A stretch of 64,000 nt of DNA from JBQTHI01 sp052390035 (GTDB lineage Bacteria > Actinomycetota > Acidimicrobiia > Spongiisociales > ZC4RG35): the NCBI GenBank assembly GCA_052390035.1, contig JBQTHI010000012.1, forward strand, positions 1 through 64,000, in the 5' to 3' direction. The notes under the pieces were generated by a model. It was not told where the DNA came from, did no database searches, and saw nothing but the letters and a program-made list of their open reading frames with translations. Positions within the stretch are counted from its first letter, which is position 1; each line of letters starts with the position of its first letter. Positions 1 through 7,365 of the stretch are shown piece after piece. Both the position numbers and the translations under genes were made by a program.

Positions 1-27
1 CGCCGGCGGGTGGCGACCACCGGACAT
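1..27 (-). CDS. Start of an unidentified gene cut by the window edge
   Basis: An ATG at 27 opens a reading frame of nine codons that runs off the left edge. A GAGG sits three bases upstream of it, a weak ribosome-binding site. It follows the stop of the 50-residue gene by 22 bases in the same direction, so it would be the third gene of the operon led by the ribbon-helix-helix gene. Too little is visible to suggest a function. Confidence 0.3.
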
Positions 28-49
28 CACCTCGTCCCTTCGATCCCGG

Positions 50-202
50 TCACTGCTTCTCGAGGCGGTCGGCTTGGTCGATGTAGTAGGCGGTGAGCGC
101 CGCCTTGGGAACCGAGCAGACGAACACCACCAATCCCGCGGTGGTCTCCTCGATTCCTCTCACCGAAAGAGGGGTGACCTCCCGGTAGTGATGCACCTTC
201 AT
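50..202 (-). CDS. Small unidentified protein, 50 residues, second gene of RHH operon
   Basis: ATG at 202 and TGA at 52-50 give 50 residues. A perfect AGGAGG (213-208) lies five bases before the ATG and overlaps the TAG stop of the upstream ribbon-helix-helix gene, so the two are translationally coupled. The protein has a short hydrophobic stretch around residues 22-31 (AGLVVFVCSV) and a charged C-terminus; it has neither a signal peptide nor a motif I recognise. The strong ribosome-binding site and the tight spacing are the main support. It could be a toxin partner or an accessory factor, but nothing in the sequence proves either. Confidence 0.6.
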   Translation of the reverse strand: MKVHHYREVTPLSVRGIEETTAGLVVFVCSVPKAALTAYYIDQADRLEKQ

Positions 203-211
203 GCTGACCTC

Positions 212-637
212 CTAGATCTTGGTCTTGACCCGCCGCCACACCTCGGAAGCGGCGAACTTCCAGCCCGCGACGTAGCTGTCATCGTCGAATCCGACAACCT
301 TGGCGTGCGAGGACTTCCCCTTGCGGATGGCAGAGGCAACCGGGGACGTGGACCCCGTCTCGGCGGCTGCCTTGAGGTCGATGTAGGCGGCTCCCCGCGC
401 CCAGGTCATCCCGTCAGACACCCCTTGGGCGAACCACTGTGTCTCCCCGTCCGCCTTCTCCCGAGCCAGCCGGTCGACCAGGCCGCTGAGAGCTTTGGCG
501 TCGTCGGGAAGCTCCTCCAGCCGCCGCAGCTCTCTCTCCAGCGCCTCCTGGCACACCCTCGAGATGTTGAGGCGGTCCCGCCACTTTTCCAGCCGGTCAT
601 GAAGCTCCAGGGGGACGCTCACCGTAAGCCGAGCCAT
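212..637 (-). CDS. Ribbon-helix-helix DNA-binding protein, first gene of operon
   Basis: 141 residues. The N-terminus (about 1-45) reads as a CopG/MetJ-type ribbon-helix-helix: a beta strand MARLTVSVP, then helix A (ELHDRLEKWRDRLN) and helix B starting at ISRVCQEALERE. Such proteins bind DNA as dimers through the strand. The rest (about 50-141) is a second domain with several Trp, Gly and Ala residues that I do not recognise; it is longer than a typical antitoxin tail. Start chosen at ATG 637 because a -35/-10 pair ends seven bases upstream and no earlier start makes sense. A perfect palindrome covers its promoter and start codon, so autorepression is likely. It leads a leftward operon with the 50-residue gene. 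Confidence 0.75.
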   Translation of the reverse strand: MARLTVSVPLELHDRLEKWRDRLNISRVCQEALERELRRLEELPDDAKALSGLVDRLAREKADGETQWFAQGVSDGMTWARGAAYIDLKAAAETGSTSPVASAIRKGKSSHAKVVGFDDDSYVAGWKFAASEVWRRVKTKI

Positions 638-658
638 AGTACGTATAATACGTACTAT
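636..658. promoter_or_regulatory. Perfect 23-bp palindrome, probable RHH operator
   Basis: Two 11-base arms (ATAGTACGTAT and ATACGTACTAT) flank a single central A at 647. The palindrome covers the -10 box and the first bases of the start codon of the RHH gene. A further half-site ATACGTA follows at 657-663. Ribbon-helix-helix repressors commonly bind such repeated inverted sites over their own promoters; binding here would block RNA polymerase directly. Confidence 0.7.
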
Positions 659-673
659 ACGTAAGTAAGTCAA
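645..673 (-). promoter_or_regulatory. Leaderless promoter of the RHH operon
   Basis: Read leftward, TTGACT (673-668) and TATTAT (650-645) are separated by exactly 17 bases, close to the sigma-70-type consensus. Seven bases separate the -10 box from the A of the ATG at 637, and there is no Shine-Dalgarno. Transcription should therefore begin at or next to the start codon. This is the strongest promoter visible in the window. Confidence 0.75.
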
Positions 674-739
674 GAAGCTGGGTTTCGGAGGGCCTCCTTG
701 GCTCCGCGTGTTTTGACAATCGGGCAGTACTCGGGTCGG

Positions 740-745
740 TAGCCT
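740..745 (+). promoter_or_regulatory. Possible -10 box, leaderless start
   Basis: TAGCCT lies nine bases before the ATG at 755, which has no Shine-Dalgarno. A TTGACA at 713-718 is 21 bases upstream, too far for a standard -35, so only the -10 is proposed. Confidence 0.3.
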
Positions 746-754
746 CGTCTGCTC

Positions 755-2074
755 ATGGGGAACGATCTGAAGCGAGCTCTGGCGGAGTGGGCGGCGGTCG
801 ATCCCGACTCCGCCCGAATGGCGGAGTCGGTGACGGAATGGCTTACTGCAGGTGAAGGCGTCGAGGAGATCGATCTGGCCACGGTGCAGCTCTTTGCCTG
901 GTATGCGCTGCCGGTGAAGTGGTCCGGCCCTCCTGCCGTTCACAAACGGGTGCTGGATGCAGCAGCGCAGTTGTTCGACCGGCTCGAGCTGCCGAGGTAC
1001 GCGGCGTTGTGTCGAAGCGCCGAGACGAAGGAGATCATCGACGCCTACGCCCGGTCGAGGGCACAAGGCCTGAAGGCGTTCCGACAGGCTTACCAGCGGT
1101 CCGGTATCGACCCACCAGATTTGGACGACTTTGCGTGGGGCGGTGTGATGGGACCGGAAGAAGCGACTGCCCGGGCCACCGCCGAGCGAGCGCTGGAGCA
1201 GGCGATGGCGCTCGAGCAGGTGAAGCCCGGAAAGTCCGCTTGGCGGTCGAGATCGATCGAGGTGACCAAGGCGGTGCTCGATTCTCCTCATCCGACCGTT
1301 CCCGGCCAGAGTTACCGGACTGCCATCTTGACCGCGCGGCTGGACGACTGGCTGCACAGGGCAGAAAGCCGCAGCCCCGCTTTTCACGGCCTCCGCTCCG
1401 GGATCGTCAAGCGGTTGTTGCAGCCAGTTCCGGTGCCGGCCGACGCCGCGCACCGGATGGCGCCCGTCACCTGGTTTCTCGAGCGCGTCGAATTTGGGGC
1501 CCAACTCACCCAGGCTGGTTACTTGCCGCCGGCCATGGTCCGGGAAGGCTGGGAGCGATTCTCCTGGGACCTGGGGTGGACCGACCGGCCCCCTCGCAGC
1601 GAGACCGAGGTGGTTCAGGTTCACGAGCTTCACCTGATGCTGCGACGCGTTGGGACGATTCGGCGGCGGGGTAGGGACTTGCGTTTAACCACATCGGGTC
1701 GGCGTATGCGAAACGATTACAACGAGGCCTGGCGGAAGGTGGCGGGAGGGCTGAGCGACGGTGAATGGCCCCGGGCAGTGGCCGAGGTGTTCACTCTGCT
1801 TCTGCTCGATGGGGAGCAACATGACAGGGACCTGGAGGCGCGGGCAACCGCCATCCTCACCGAGATGGGATGGCGCACCGACGGGGAACCGCCGGACACC
1901 ACGACAGTTGGGACTTCCTGGTGGGTGACCCGGCGTCCCCTAGGTGTGCTGGGTGGAATCGAGCGTGACGGCGACTGGAGGTCTCGTGTGACGAGGCTCA
2001 CGGAGTTCGGAGAGGCGACTCTATTGGAGCAGATCCGAGTTGAGGCGACCGGCCCTCGATCAACTCCCTGGTGA
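755..2074 (+). CDS. Unrecognised 439-residue protein with winged-helix-like C-terminal half
   Basis: 439 residues, soluble, no signal peptide and no membrane segment. I do not recognise a named family. The stretch around residues 250-330 (LPPAMVREGW..., then RSETEVVQVHELHLMLRRVG..., then LTTSGRRM) has the rhythm of a winged-helix module that recurs in actinobacterial hypothetical proteins: a helical segment, a basic turn, then LT-x-x-GR. It is divergent from the RHH operon and shares its 117-base intergenic region, so the RHH operator could affect it. Start ATG 755 has no ribosome-binding site and may be leaderless. No metal-binding or catalytic motif was seen. Confidence 0.7.
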   Translation: MGNDLKRALAEWAAVDPDSARMAESVTEWLTAGEGVEEIDLATVQLFAWYALPVKWSGPPAVHKRVLDAAAQLFDRLELPRYAALCRSAETKEIIDAYARSRAQGLKAFRQAYQRSGIDPPDLDDFAWGGVMGPEEATARATAERALEQAMALEQVKPGKSAWRSRSIEVTKAVLDSPHPTVPGQSYRTAILTARLDDWLHRAESRSPAFHGLRSGIVKRLLQPVPVPADAAHRMAPVTWFLERVEFGAQLTQAGYLPPAMVREGWERFSWDLGWTDRPPRSETEVVQVHELHLMLRRVGTIRRRGRDLRLTTSGRRMRNDYNEAWRKVAGGLSDGEWPRAVAEVFTLLLLDGEQHDRDLEARATAILTEMGWRTDGEPPDTTTVGTSWWVTRRPLGVLGGIERDGDWRSRVTRLTEFGEATLLEQIRVEATGPRSTPW

Positions 2075-2141
2075 CCTGACGTCGGGCCGCCATCCCTCTG
2101 GGGCTGGGCCTGATGATGACGCCCAAGCAGGCATTTGCGCT

Positions 2142-3353
2142 TTAGGTGCGCATTGGTGTTAGGACTGGGGGGCGGGTCTCCGGAGGGTCCGTCCGGGAGG
2201 GACGACTGGGGCTGCGTGCTGGTTGGAGGTGTTTGAGCCGGTGGTGGTAGCGGCAGAGCAGTTGGAGGTTGGCGAGCCTGGTTTCACCCCCGTCGAGCCA
2301 AGAAGTGATGTGGTCGATGTCACACCAGCGGGCCGGTCGATAACAACCCGCATGCTGGCAGTGGCGGTCCCGGGCGATGACCGCCCGCCGCATCGCCGCT
2401 GGGATGACCCGCGACTTGCGTCCCAAGTCGATCACCTCTGACCCGGGACCAAACACGATCCGGCTGACCGCACAGTCACAGGCGAGCAGGTCGATGGTCG
2501 ACTGGCTGAACACTGCTCCCCCGACCGACTCGGCAAGTCCCACGGTGGGCAGGGAGGATGGATCGGTGGTCAGGGGGGTGCGATGAAGACGCTCCACGTC
2601 GACCAGAACCAGGAGGTGAGGCTTTTCCCGACCCTGGGTCGTAGGGGTTCCGTCGTCGAGGGCTTGCCGGGCGAGGTCGGTGAGGGCGTCTGCACGCCGT
2701 TGGGCGGCGGTGCGGGTGTCACCTTCCATTGGGGCCGGAGTGGCGGTCTGTAGGGCGGTACTGAGAAGCTCACCGGCCAGGGGATCGAGGAAACCATCGA
2801 CCCGCCACATTCCGGCGAAGGTCTGCGAAAGGTGCAGTCTTCTCTGTTGAAAGAGTTCCTCGTTGCCGGCCTCGGCAGCCTGATGATCGACCGCTTGCCG
2901 CCAGTAGGCCACCGCCCGACCGGTGCCGACGACGGAGAGGCCGGCCACGGTGTCGACGAGCATCTCCTCGTGCATAGCGAAAGTGACGGGGTGGGCAGCC
3001 TGAGCGGTGAGCAGGTAACGGACCTGATCTGAGGCCAGGTGACCGCTGGCCCAGGCCTTGGCGGTAAATGGCATCTGCGGCAACGCGTTGGCCTGAGCTA
3101 CCAGCCGGGCAGCCCGGTGAGGGGCGACACGGCAGCGGTCGATCAGAAACGACGACGGCGACGGGTACTCGAACTCGTGGTGGCCCTTCCGTTGGTTGAA
3201 AAGAGAAAGGCGCCGGCTGCGCTCCGCCTCCAGCGTTGACACCGCCGACTCCAACTCCTTCAGTGAGTCGGCGAGCTCGGTGTTGGTGAACTGGTCGATC
3301 GGCTCAAGAACAAGTTGGTCGACGAACGACTTCAGCTGCCCCATTTCGCCCAC
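2142..3353 (-). CDS. DUF222/HNH endonuclease (13E12-repeat type)
   Basis: 403 residues from GTG 3353 (an in-frame ATG lies at 3344). The first 300 residues match the DUF222 domain of the actinobacterial 13E12 family. The C-terminus carries an HNH nuclease module: C332 and C337, D-I-D-H at 345-348, N362, C367 and H370/H371, in the order expected for a zinc-supported beta-beta-alpha-metal fold. All catalytic positions are present, so it should be active on DNA. These genes are repeated and mobile-like in actinobacterial genomes; only one copy is in this window. An SOS box lies 34 bases upstream of the start, which suggests LexA control. Its biological role is not known. Confidence 0.9.
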   Translation of the reverse strand: MGEMGQLKSFVDQLVLEPIDQFTNTELADSLKELESAVSTLEAERSRRLSLFNQRKGHHEFEYPSPSSFLIDRCRVAPHRAARLVAQANALPQMPFTAKAWASGHLASDQVRYLLTAQAAHPVTFAMHEEMLVDTVAGLSVVGTGRAVAYWRQAVDHQAAEAGNEELFQQRRLHLSQTFAGMWRVDGFLDPLAGELLSTALQTATPAPMEGDTRTAAQRRADALTDLARQALDDGTPTTQGREKPHLLVLVDVERLHRTPLTTDPSSLPTVGLAESVGGAVFSQSTIDLLACDCAVSRIVFGPGSEVIDLGRKSRVIPAAMRRAVIARDRHCQHAGCYRPARWCDIDHITSWLDGGETRLANLQLLCRYHHRLKHLQPARSPSRPSRTDPPETRPPVLTPMRT

Positions 3354-3386
3354 ACTTCCTTGACGGGACCATTCCTGCCAAATCTG

Positions 3387-3400
3387 CGAACATCTGTTCG
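3387..3400. promoter_or_regulatory. LexA (SOS) box upstream of the HNH gene
   Basis: CGAACATCTGTTCG is a perfect inverted repeat (CGAAC, four bases, GTTCG) and matches the Gram-positive/mycobacterial LexA box. It lies 34 bases before the GTG of the DUF222/HNH gene, in the only non-coding gap before it. In Mycobacterium tuberculosis some 13E12-family genes are, as I recall, LexA targets, so location and family agree. Confidence 0.7.
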
Positions 3401-3446
3401 ATCACTATGACAGCCACCTGTGACAAGAACCCGCCCTAGAGAGACC

Positions 3447-3962
3447 TCACGCCTCTACGGGCCGGGGACGACTGATCCCGATCCCACCCGGGGTGCGGGC
3501 TCCATAGCGGTCGATCTCGGTCTGGAGGTCGAGATGGCGTGCCACCGGAGCCACGGCGGCGGTGATCAGGTCGGCTGGCACCAGCCAGGACACCTCGAAA
3601 TCGAGCCCATCCGGATCGCGTCCGTAGAGCGCCTTGGTTGTCCCATGATCGGTGGCCCCGACCATGGCGCCCTCGTCGGCCAGTCTCTTGCCGATTTCGG
3701 CGAGGTCGGCCAGGGTGTCCACCTCCCAGGCCAAGTGATAGAGGCCCACCGCCCCCCGCCCCGCCGGCGAAGAAGCGGCATCGTTACCGATGGAGAAAAG
3801 GCCGAGGTCGTGATCGTTGGCCGAAGCCTCTGCCTGCATGAAGATGGCACCGGGAATTTCCAGGGGAAGACGGCGGAAACCCAGCACCCGCGCATAGAAG
3901 TCGGCGGAGCGGTCCGCGTCACGGACGTAGAGCACCGCGTGGTTCAGCCGATGGATTGCCAT
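3447..3962 (-). CDS. VOC-family (glyoxalase/dioxygenase-fold) protein
   Basis: 171 residues; start ATG 3962 because AGGAG lies just upstream and the family begins with HRLNHAVLYV. One vicinal-oxygen-chelate module pair: betas around HAVLYVRDADRSADFY, then a second half with LYHLAWEV and LYGRDPDGLDFEVSW. Candidate metal ligands are H7, H74 or near, and the Glu of DFEVSW. The pattern resembles catechol-2,3-dioxygenase-like or glyoxalase-like enzymes; the substrate cannot be told. A MarR-family regulator remnant is divergent from it and an inverted repeat lies in between, so it was probably a MarR-controlled gene. It precedes the HNH gene on the same strand but has its own gap of 93 bases. Confidence 0.85.
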   Translation of the reverse strand: MAIHRLNHAVLYVRDADRSADFYARVLGFRRLPLEIPGAIFMQAEASANDHDLGLFSIGNDAASSPAGRGAVGLYHLAWEVDTLADLAEIGKRLADEGAMVGATDHGTTKALYGRDPDGLDFEVSWLVPADLITAAVAPVARHLDLQTEIDRYGARTPGGIGISRPRPVEA

Positions 3963-3996
3963 CCTTGCTCCTTTTCTCTGATGCTTTCCGGTCTCG

Positions 3997-4011
3997 CTCA
4001 ATGTGATTGAG
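3997..4011. promoter_or_regulatory. Inverted repeat, probable MarR operator
   Basis: CTCAAT-GTG-ATTGAG is a perfect 6-base inverted repeat placed 34 bases upstream of the VOC gene start and between it and the divergent marR remnant. Two more copies of ATTGAG follow at about 4048-4062, right before the marR start. The size and A/T-rich arms suit a MarR-type site. Confidence 0.5.
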
Positions 4012-4062
4012 GCTTCAAGTATTCCCCCCCGGGGGGGTTCCGATGGCATTGAGTGAATTGAG

Positions 4063-4280
4063 TTGAGAAGCTGGTCAAAGGTGGTCGGTGGGATCAAGGC
4101 CCTGCTCGATGCCCTCGATCGCCAGCTTCGGGCGGCGGCAGGGCTTACTCACGACGACTTGGGGATTCTGAGCCGTCTCTATCGTGAGCCGGGACGTACG
4201 ATGAGAGTGAGCGACCTGGCCCGCGCGGTCAGCTTCTCGCCCAGCCGCCTTAAGCCACGCCGTTGCCCGCCAAGCTTGGA
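4063..4280 (+). pseudogene. Truncated, frameshifted MarR-family regulator
   Basis: From a TTG at 4063 the frame encodes the N-terminal helices and winged-helix core typical of MarR proteins: LLDALDRQL, LTHDDLGILSRL, RVSDLARAVSFSPSRL. After the L at about 4250 the family pattern (SHAVAR) continues only in the +1 frame, indicating an extra base near 4252. Recognisable homology ends near 4280, at the point where the stop codon of the leftward secreted-protein gene lies. Two thirds of a normal MarR (about 140-150 residues) is missing or scrambled. A deletion that joined two convergent genes would explain the junction. The promoter region and the operator-like repeat remain. Confidence 0.7.
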
Positions 4281-4283
4281 CGA

Positions 4284-4556
4284 TCAGACCACGCAGTCAG
4301 GATCCGCCTGGAATACCCCGGTGGGAAGGCCCGTATGGGTGTGTGCCTCGTGAGTCGCTCCGACCATGATCGTGTCGAAACGCCGGGAGTGTGAACTTGC
4401 CACCAGGTTGATATGGCAATGCGGCCCAGGTGCGCTATTGCCCCCGTTGCGGTCGAGGGCATTGGACACACCCGTCGGTTGGGTGGCCGCCACTGCCTGG
4501 ACAGAAAACGCCATCAGCAGGACTACGGACAAGGTCAGAACCAGGAAACGCCGCAT
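4284..4556 (-). CDS. Small secreted protein, 90 residues
   Basis: ATG 4556 has GGAG six bases upstream. Residues 1-24 form a classic signal peptide: MRR, a hydrophobic core (FLVLTLSVVLLMAF) and an Ala-x-Ala cleavage region. The mature part is about 66 residues, rich in His (PHCHINL, HEAHTHTG) with two Cys. I do not recognise the family. Metal binding is possible from the His content but unproven. Its stop abuts the marR remnant, so the C-terminus may have been altered by the same deletion. The 189 bases upstream (4557-4745) hold no gene that I can support, only a short GTACG-GAG-CGTAC repeat at 4620-4632. Confidence 0.5.
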   Translation of the reverse strand: MRRFLVLTLSVVLLMAFSVQAVAATQPTGVSNALDRNGGNSAPGPHCHINLVASSHSRRFDTIMVGATHEAHTHTGLPTGVFQADPDCVV

Positions 4557-4745
4557 GTTTTTCTCCTTCACTCGCCTCATCCCTGCAATACGGGTCGAAG
4601 GCGAGTTTCGGTTCCTCGGGTACGGAGCGTACAGGGAGACTTCATTGTCGAAGATCCGACGGCCCATCAACCCCTGCCACGGTCGGCCCTTTACGCGGTG
4701 CTCGAGCCATGGGCCATCCGCAACCGATCCGCCGTTCGATCGGGG

Positions 4746-5280
4746 TCATCTATCCGGGCGATAAGGGGCTCTGCCGTCTATGTCACCGACGAACTCGGGC
4801 AGGTCGATATGCCCGAGCTGTTGGCGGATGGCCATGTTCTCCCCGGTGTGATACCAGTAGTGGTAGATCGTTCTGTAGAAGATTGCCATTGGTCCGGGAG
4901 ATGGGCCTCCCGCTTCTCATCGGATGGTTTTCGAGGGTGTCCGACGTCAAGGTATCCAGCCATGGGTCGGCAGCTTTGGTGATGGCCTTCCAAGCCTTCA
5001 AAACACGGGTGAGTGCCGGAGTGCTGGCCGGGGCACCGTAAACGAACTCCTCAGCAATGTCCGGGAATGGGGTCTGTCCCTGCCCGTAATGAAGAAAGTA
5101 ACGCTGCTCATGCCAGGCCAGGTGACCAACATTCCAACTCAGCGAATTCATTGGAAGCCAGCGCCGGGTGGCGTCGGTCTCGGCGATTCCTTGGATGGCT
5201 CGCATGAACTCGCTGCGGGTAAAGCGAAGCTGGGCGACGAGCGGGTGAGGCTGCAAGGGTTCCTCGGGACTGAGAGCCAC
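4746..5280 (-). pseudogene. DinB-family protein with a frameshift
   Basis: From GTG 5280 the frame encodes a DinB-superfamily four-helix-bundle start: LVAQLRFTRSEFMRAI..., then MNSLSWNVGHLAWHEQRYF with the conserved metal-binding-type His. After about 4890 the frame turns into unrelated residues, while a shifted frame continues the family: IFYRTIYHYWYHTGENMAIR, then QQLGHIDLPEFVGDID and a TGA at 4748-4746. Together the two parts give a normal length of about 177 residues. One indel near 4880-4895 explains it. It is either a recent mutation or a sequencing/assembly error; the otherwise intact homology favours a very recent or artefactual event. Confidence 0.75.
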
Positions 5281-5323
5281 AACATACTGGGCGCGGGGTC
5301 CGGATCCGAGGCAAACTTAGGCG

Positions 5324-6502
5324 GTGCGGTCGCGGCGTGAGATTTCGGCCCAGGAACGGCGGGCGCGGCTCGGGCAGCGGCACTTTCTGGCGAGGCGGGC
5401 TAAATCTCTGGTGGAGGCGGCCGGGGCGATGGTGGGGATCCATGCCTCCGACCCGGCCACGGTCTTCCTGGCGCTGCGCGCCCGCACCGAAGGGACAACC
5501 ATCGACCGGGTCGAGTCGGCCTTCTACGACGATCGCGACCTGATCCGCATGATCGGTATGCGCCGCACCATGTTCGCGGTGCCGCTCGAGTTGGGATCGG
5601 TCCTGCAGGCCGCCTGCGCCAACTCAATCATCCCCGCTGAGCGAAGGAGGACCCTCAAGCTGGTGGCTGGTACCGGCTTCCCCTATGACGACGAAGCGTG
5701 GCTTGATCGGATCATGGCCGCCACCCTTACCGCCGTCAAAGCCGGCGGGCCCCGCCTGGCGGGCGAGCTTTCGGCCGACGTTCCCGAACTGGCCGCCCAG
5801 ATCCCGTTTGGCGAAGGAAAGAGATGGGCCGGCAGCATGGGCGTTTCGACCAGGGTCCTCTTCCTCCTCTCGCTCGGTGGTCTGATCGGCCGGGGGAGGC
5901 CGCGGGGTGGCTGGACCAGCAGCCAGCACCGCTGGGAGCCGATCGACGCATGGAGGCCGGGAGGTCTTGGCACCATCCCGGCCGGGGAGGCACGCCCGAA
6001 CCTCATCCGGCGCTGGCTCGCCGCGTTTGGCCCTGGCTCGTTGACTGATCTCCGTTGGTGGACGGGGTGGCCGCTCGGGGAGGTCAACAAGGCATTGGAG
6101 TCGATTGAGGCGGTTGAAGTCTCGATGGAGGGTGAGCCGGGGTGGATGCTTGCTTCGGATCTGGAGCACGAGGCCGATCCTCGACCCTGGGTTGCGCTGC
6201 TTCCTGGTCTCGACCCCACACCGATGGGATGGAAATCCCGTGGCTTCTATCTGGGACCCCACCAAGCAGCGCTGTTTGATCGCAACGGCAACATCGGGCC
6301 GACCGTGTGGGCCGACGGCAGAGTGGTGGGGGGTTGGGCACAGACCTCGGAACGAAGAGTGGCTTTCCGGCTCCTCCAGAGAGTCGGCAAAGCGACCCGG
6401 CTGGCGATCGAAGAGGAGGCGGCTGCAGTCGAGGATTGGATCGAATGTTCGAAGGTCACCCCCCGTTTCCGCACTCCGCTTGAAATCGAGTTAGGCGCTT
6501 GA
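5324..6502 (+). CDS. HTH_42 winged-helix protein, YcaQ/AlkZ superfamily
   Basis: 392 residues from GTG 5324. The N-terminal region (RRARLGQRHFLARRAKSLVEAAG) followed by a GIHASDP segment at 38-44, an MRRTMFAVP segment near 85, and a C-terminal WADGRVVGGWAQ segment match the HTH_42 family, whose characterised members are AlkZ and YcaQ/AlkX DNA glycosylases that unhook crosslinks. Those enzymes use a Gln-x-Gln or Gln-x-Asp motif at the position of H40-A-S42 here, so catalysis of that kind is doubtful. Its last 12 bases overlap the end of the convergent serine-hydrolase gene. Function otherwise unknown. Confidence 0.8.
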   Translation: MRSRREISAQERRARLGQRHFLARRAKSLVEAAGAMVGIHASDPATVFLALRARTEGTTIDRVESAFYDDRDLIRMIGMRRTMFAVPLELGSVLQAACANSIIPAERRRTLKLVAGTGFPYDDEAWLDRIMAATLTAVKAGGPRLAGELSADVPELAAQIPFGEGKRWAGSMGVSTRVLFLLSLGGLIGRGRPRGGWTSSQHRWEPIDAWRPGGLGTIPAGEARPNLIRRWLAAFGPGSLTDLRWWTGWPLGEVNKALESIEAVEVSMEGEPGWMLASDLEHEADPRPWVALLPGLDPTPMGWKSRGFYLGPHQAALFDRNGNIGPTVWADGRVVGGWAQTSERRVAFRLLQRVGKATRLAIEEEAAAVEDWIECSKVTPRFRTPLEIELGA

Positions 6503-7303
6503 GAACTCTTCGAGAACTGCGTCGGCGAAGGCCGGCCACCAGTGCAAGGCCCAATCGTCAAACTCGCGACCGGTGAGACAGCAGACGGCCAAATGGGCCT
6601 CGGGATCCACCCATAGGAACGCACCGGACCCGCCGAAATGACCAAATGTGCCGGGCGAGTTACGTAAACCGGTCCAATGGGGCGACTTGCCGTTGCGGAT
6701 CTCAAAACCGAGCCCCCAATCGAGCGGGTCAAAACGGCCGATCCCCGGCAGAACGCCGCCAAGACCGGGATAGGCCACGCTCACGGCCTGCTGATACCAG
6801 CTGGGGTCGAGCAGGGTCGGGTTGACGAGTTCACGGGCAAACACCGCCATACCCCGCGTCGTACCGAACAGTCCATCCGACGGCCGGCCTACCAGTCGGG
6901 CATCGATGGCGAGCGGCTCAAGCAACTGGAGCGCCAGATACTCGAAAAAAGGGTAACCCGTATGGGAGGAGAGGACGGTTCCAAGGAGGTCGAAGCCAGC
7001 ATTCGAGTAGACGCGCCGGCGTTCGGGAGGAGCAAGCGGCGTGGCGCCCTCGAAGGGGAGACCCGAGGAATGGGCCAGCAGGTGACGAACGGTCGATCCG
7101 GGCGGACCGGCCGGCGTGGCAAGGTCTAGGTCGCCGTCTTGACAGGCCATCAGGGTGACGTAGGCAGTAAATAGCTTGGTTACCGACGCGAAGCGACCAC
7201 CTCGGTCGACAGCTCCGGCCTGGTCCAAGATCCCTTCCCGGCCGATTACCACCGCCGCCGCGTGGGGAACCGGCCAGTCGTCGATCAGTCGCAGAGCATG
7301 CAC
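6491..7303 (-). CDS. Serine hydrolase, beta-lactamase/esterase family
   Basis: 270 residues from GTG 7303. Catalytic motifs of the class C beta-lactamase/DD-peptidase/esterase fold are all visible: S40-V-T-K43 (SxxK), Y99-S-N101 (YxN), and H222-F-G-G at the third motif. There is no signal peptide, so it is probably cytoplasmic and more like EstB-type esterases than penicillin-binding proteins. The length is short for the family (usually 350-400), lacking much of the N-terminal and C-terminal extensions. It overlaps the HTH_42 gene tail to tail and lies 62 bases beyond the end of the patatin gene on the same strand. Substrate unknown. Confidence 0.85.
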   Translation of the reverse strand: MHALRLIDDWPVPHAAAVVIGREGILDQAGAVDRGGRFASVTKLFTAYVTLMACQDGDLDLATPAGPPGSTVRHLLAHSSGLPFEGATPLAPPERRRVYSNAGFDLLGTVLSSHTGYPFFEYLALQLLEPLAIDARLVGRPSDGLFGTTRGMAVFARELVNPTLLDPSWYQQAVSVAYPGLGGVLPGIGRFDPLDWGLGFEIRNGKSPHWTGLRNSPGTFGHFGGSGAFLWVDPEAHLAVCCLTGREFDDWALHWWPAFADAVLEEFSSA

Positions 7304-7365
7304 CTTGTGCCACCCTTAATCCGAGGTCGAGAGTTGCGCCCACTTCATGAAAGCCTCGTGATAGC

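Noticed and set aside
4024..4037. Seven C followed by seven G, a perfect 14-base GC palindrome
   Set aside because: Simple homopolymer runs in an intergenic gap; no function can be tied to it and it may be a sequencing-prone site.
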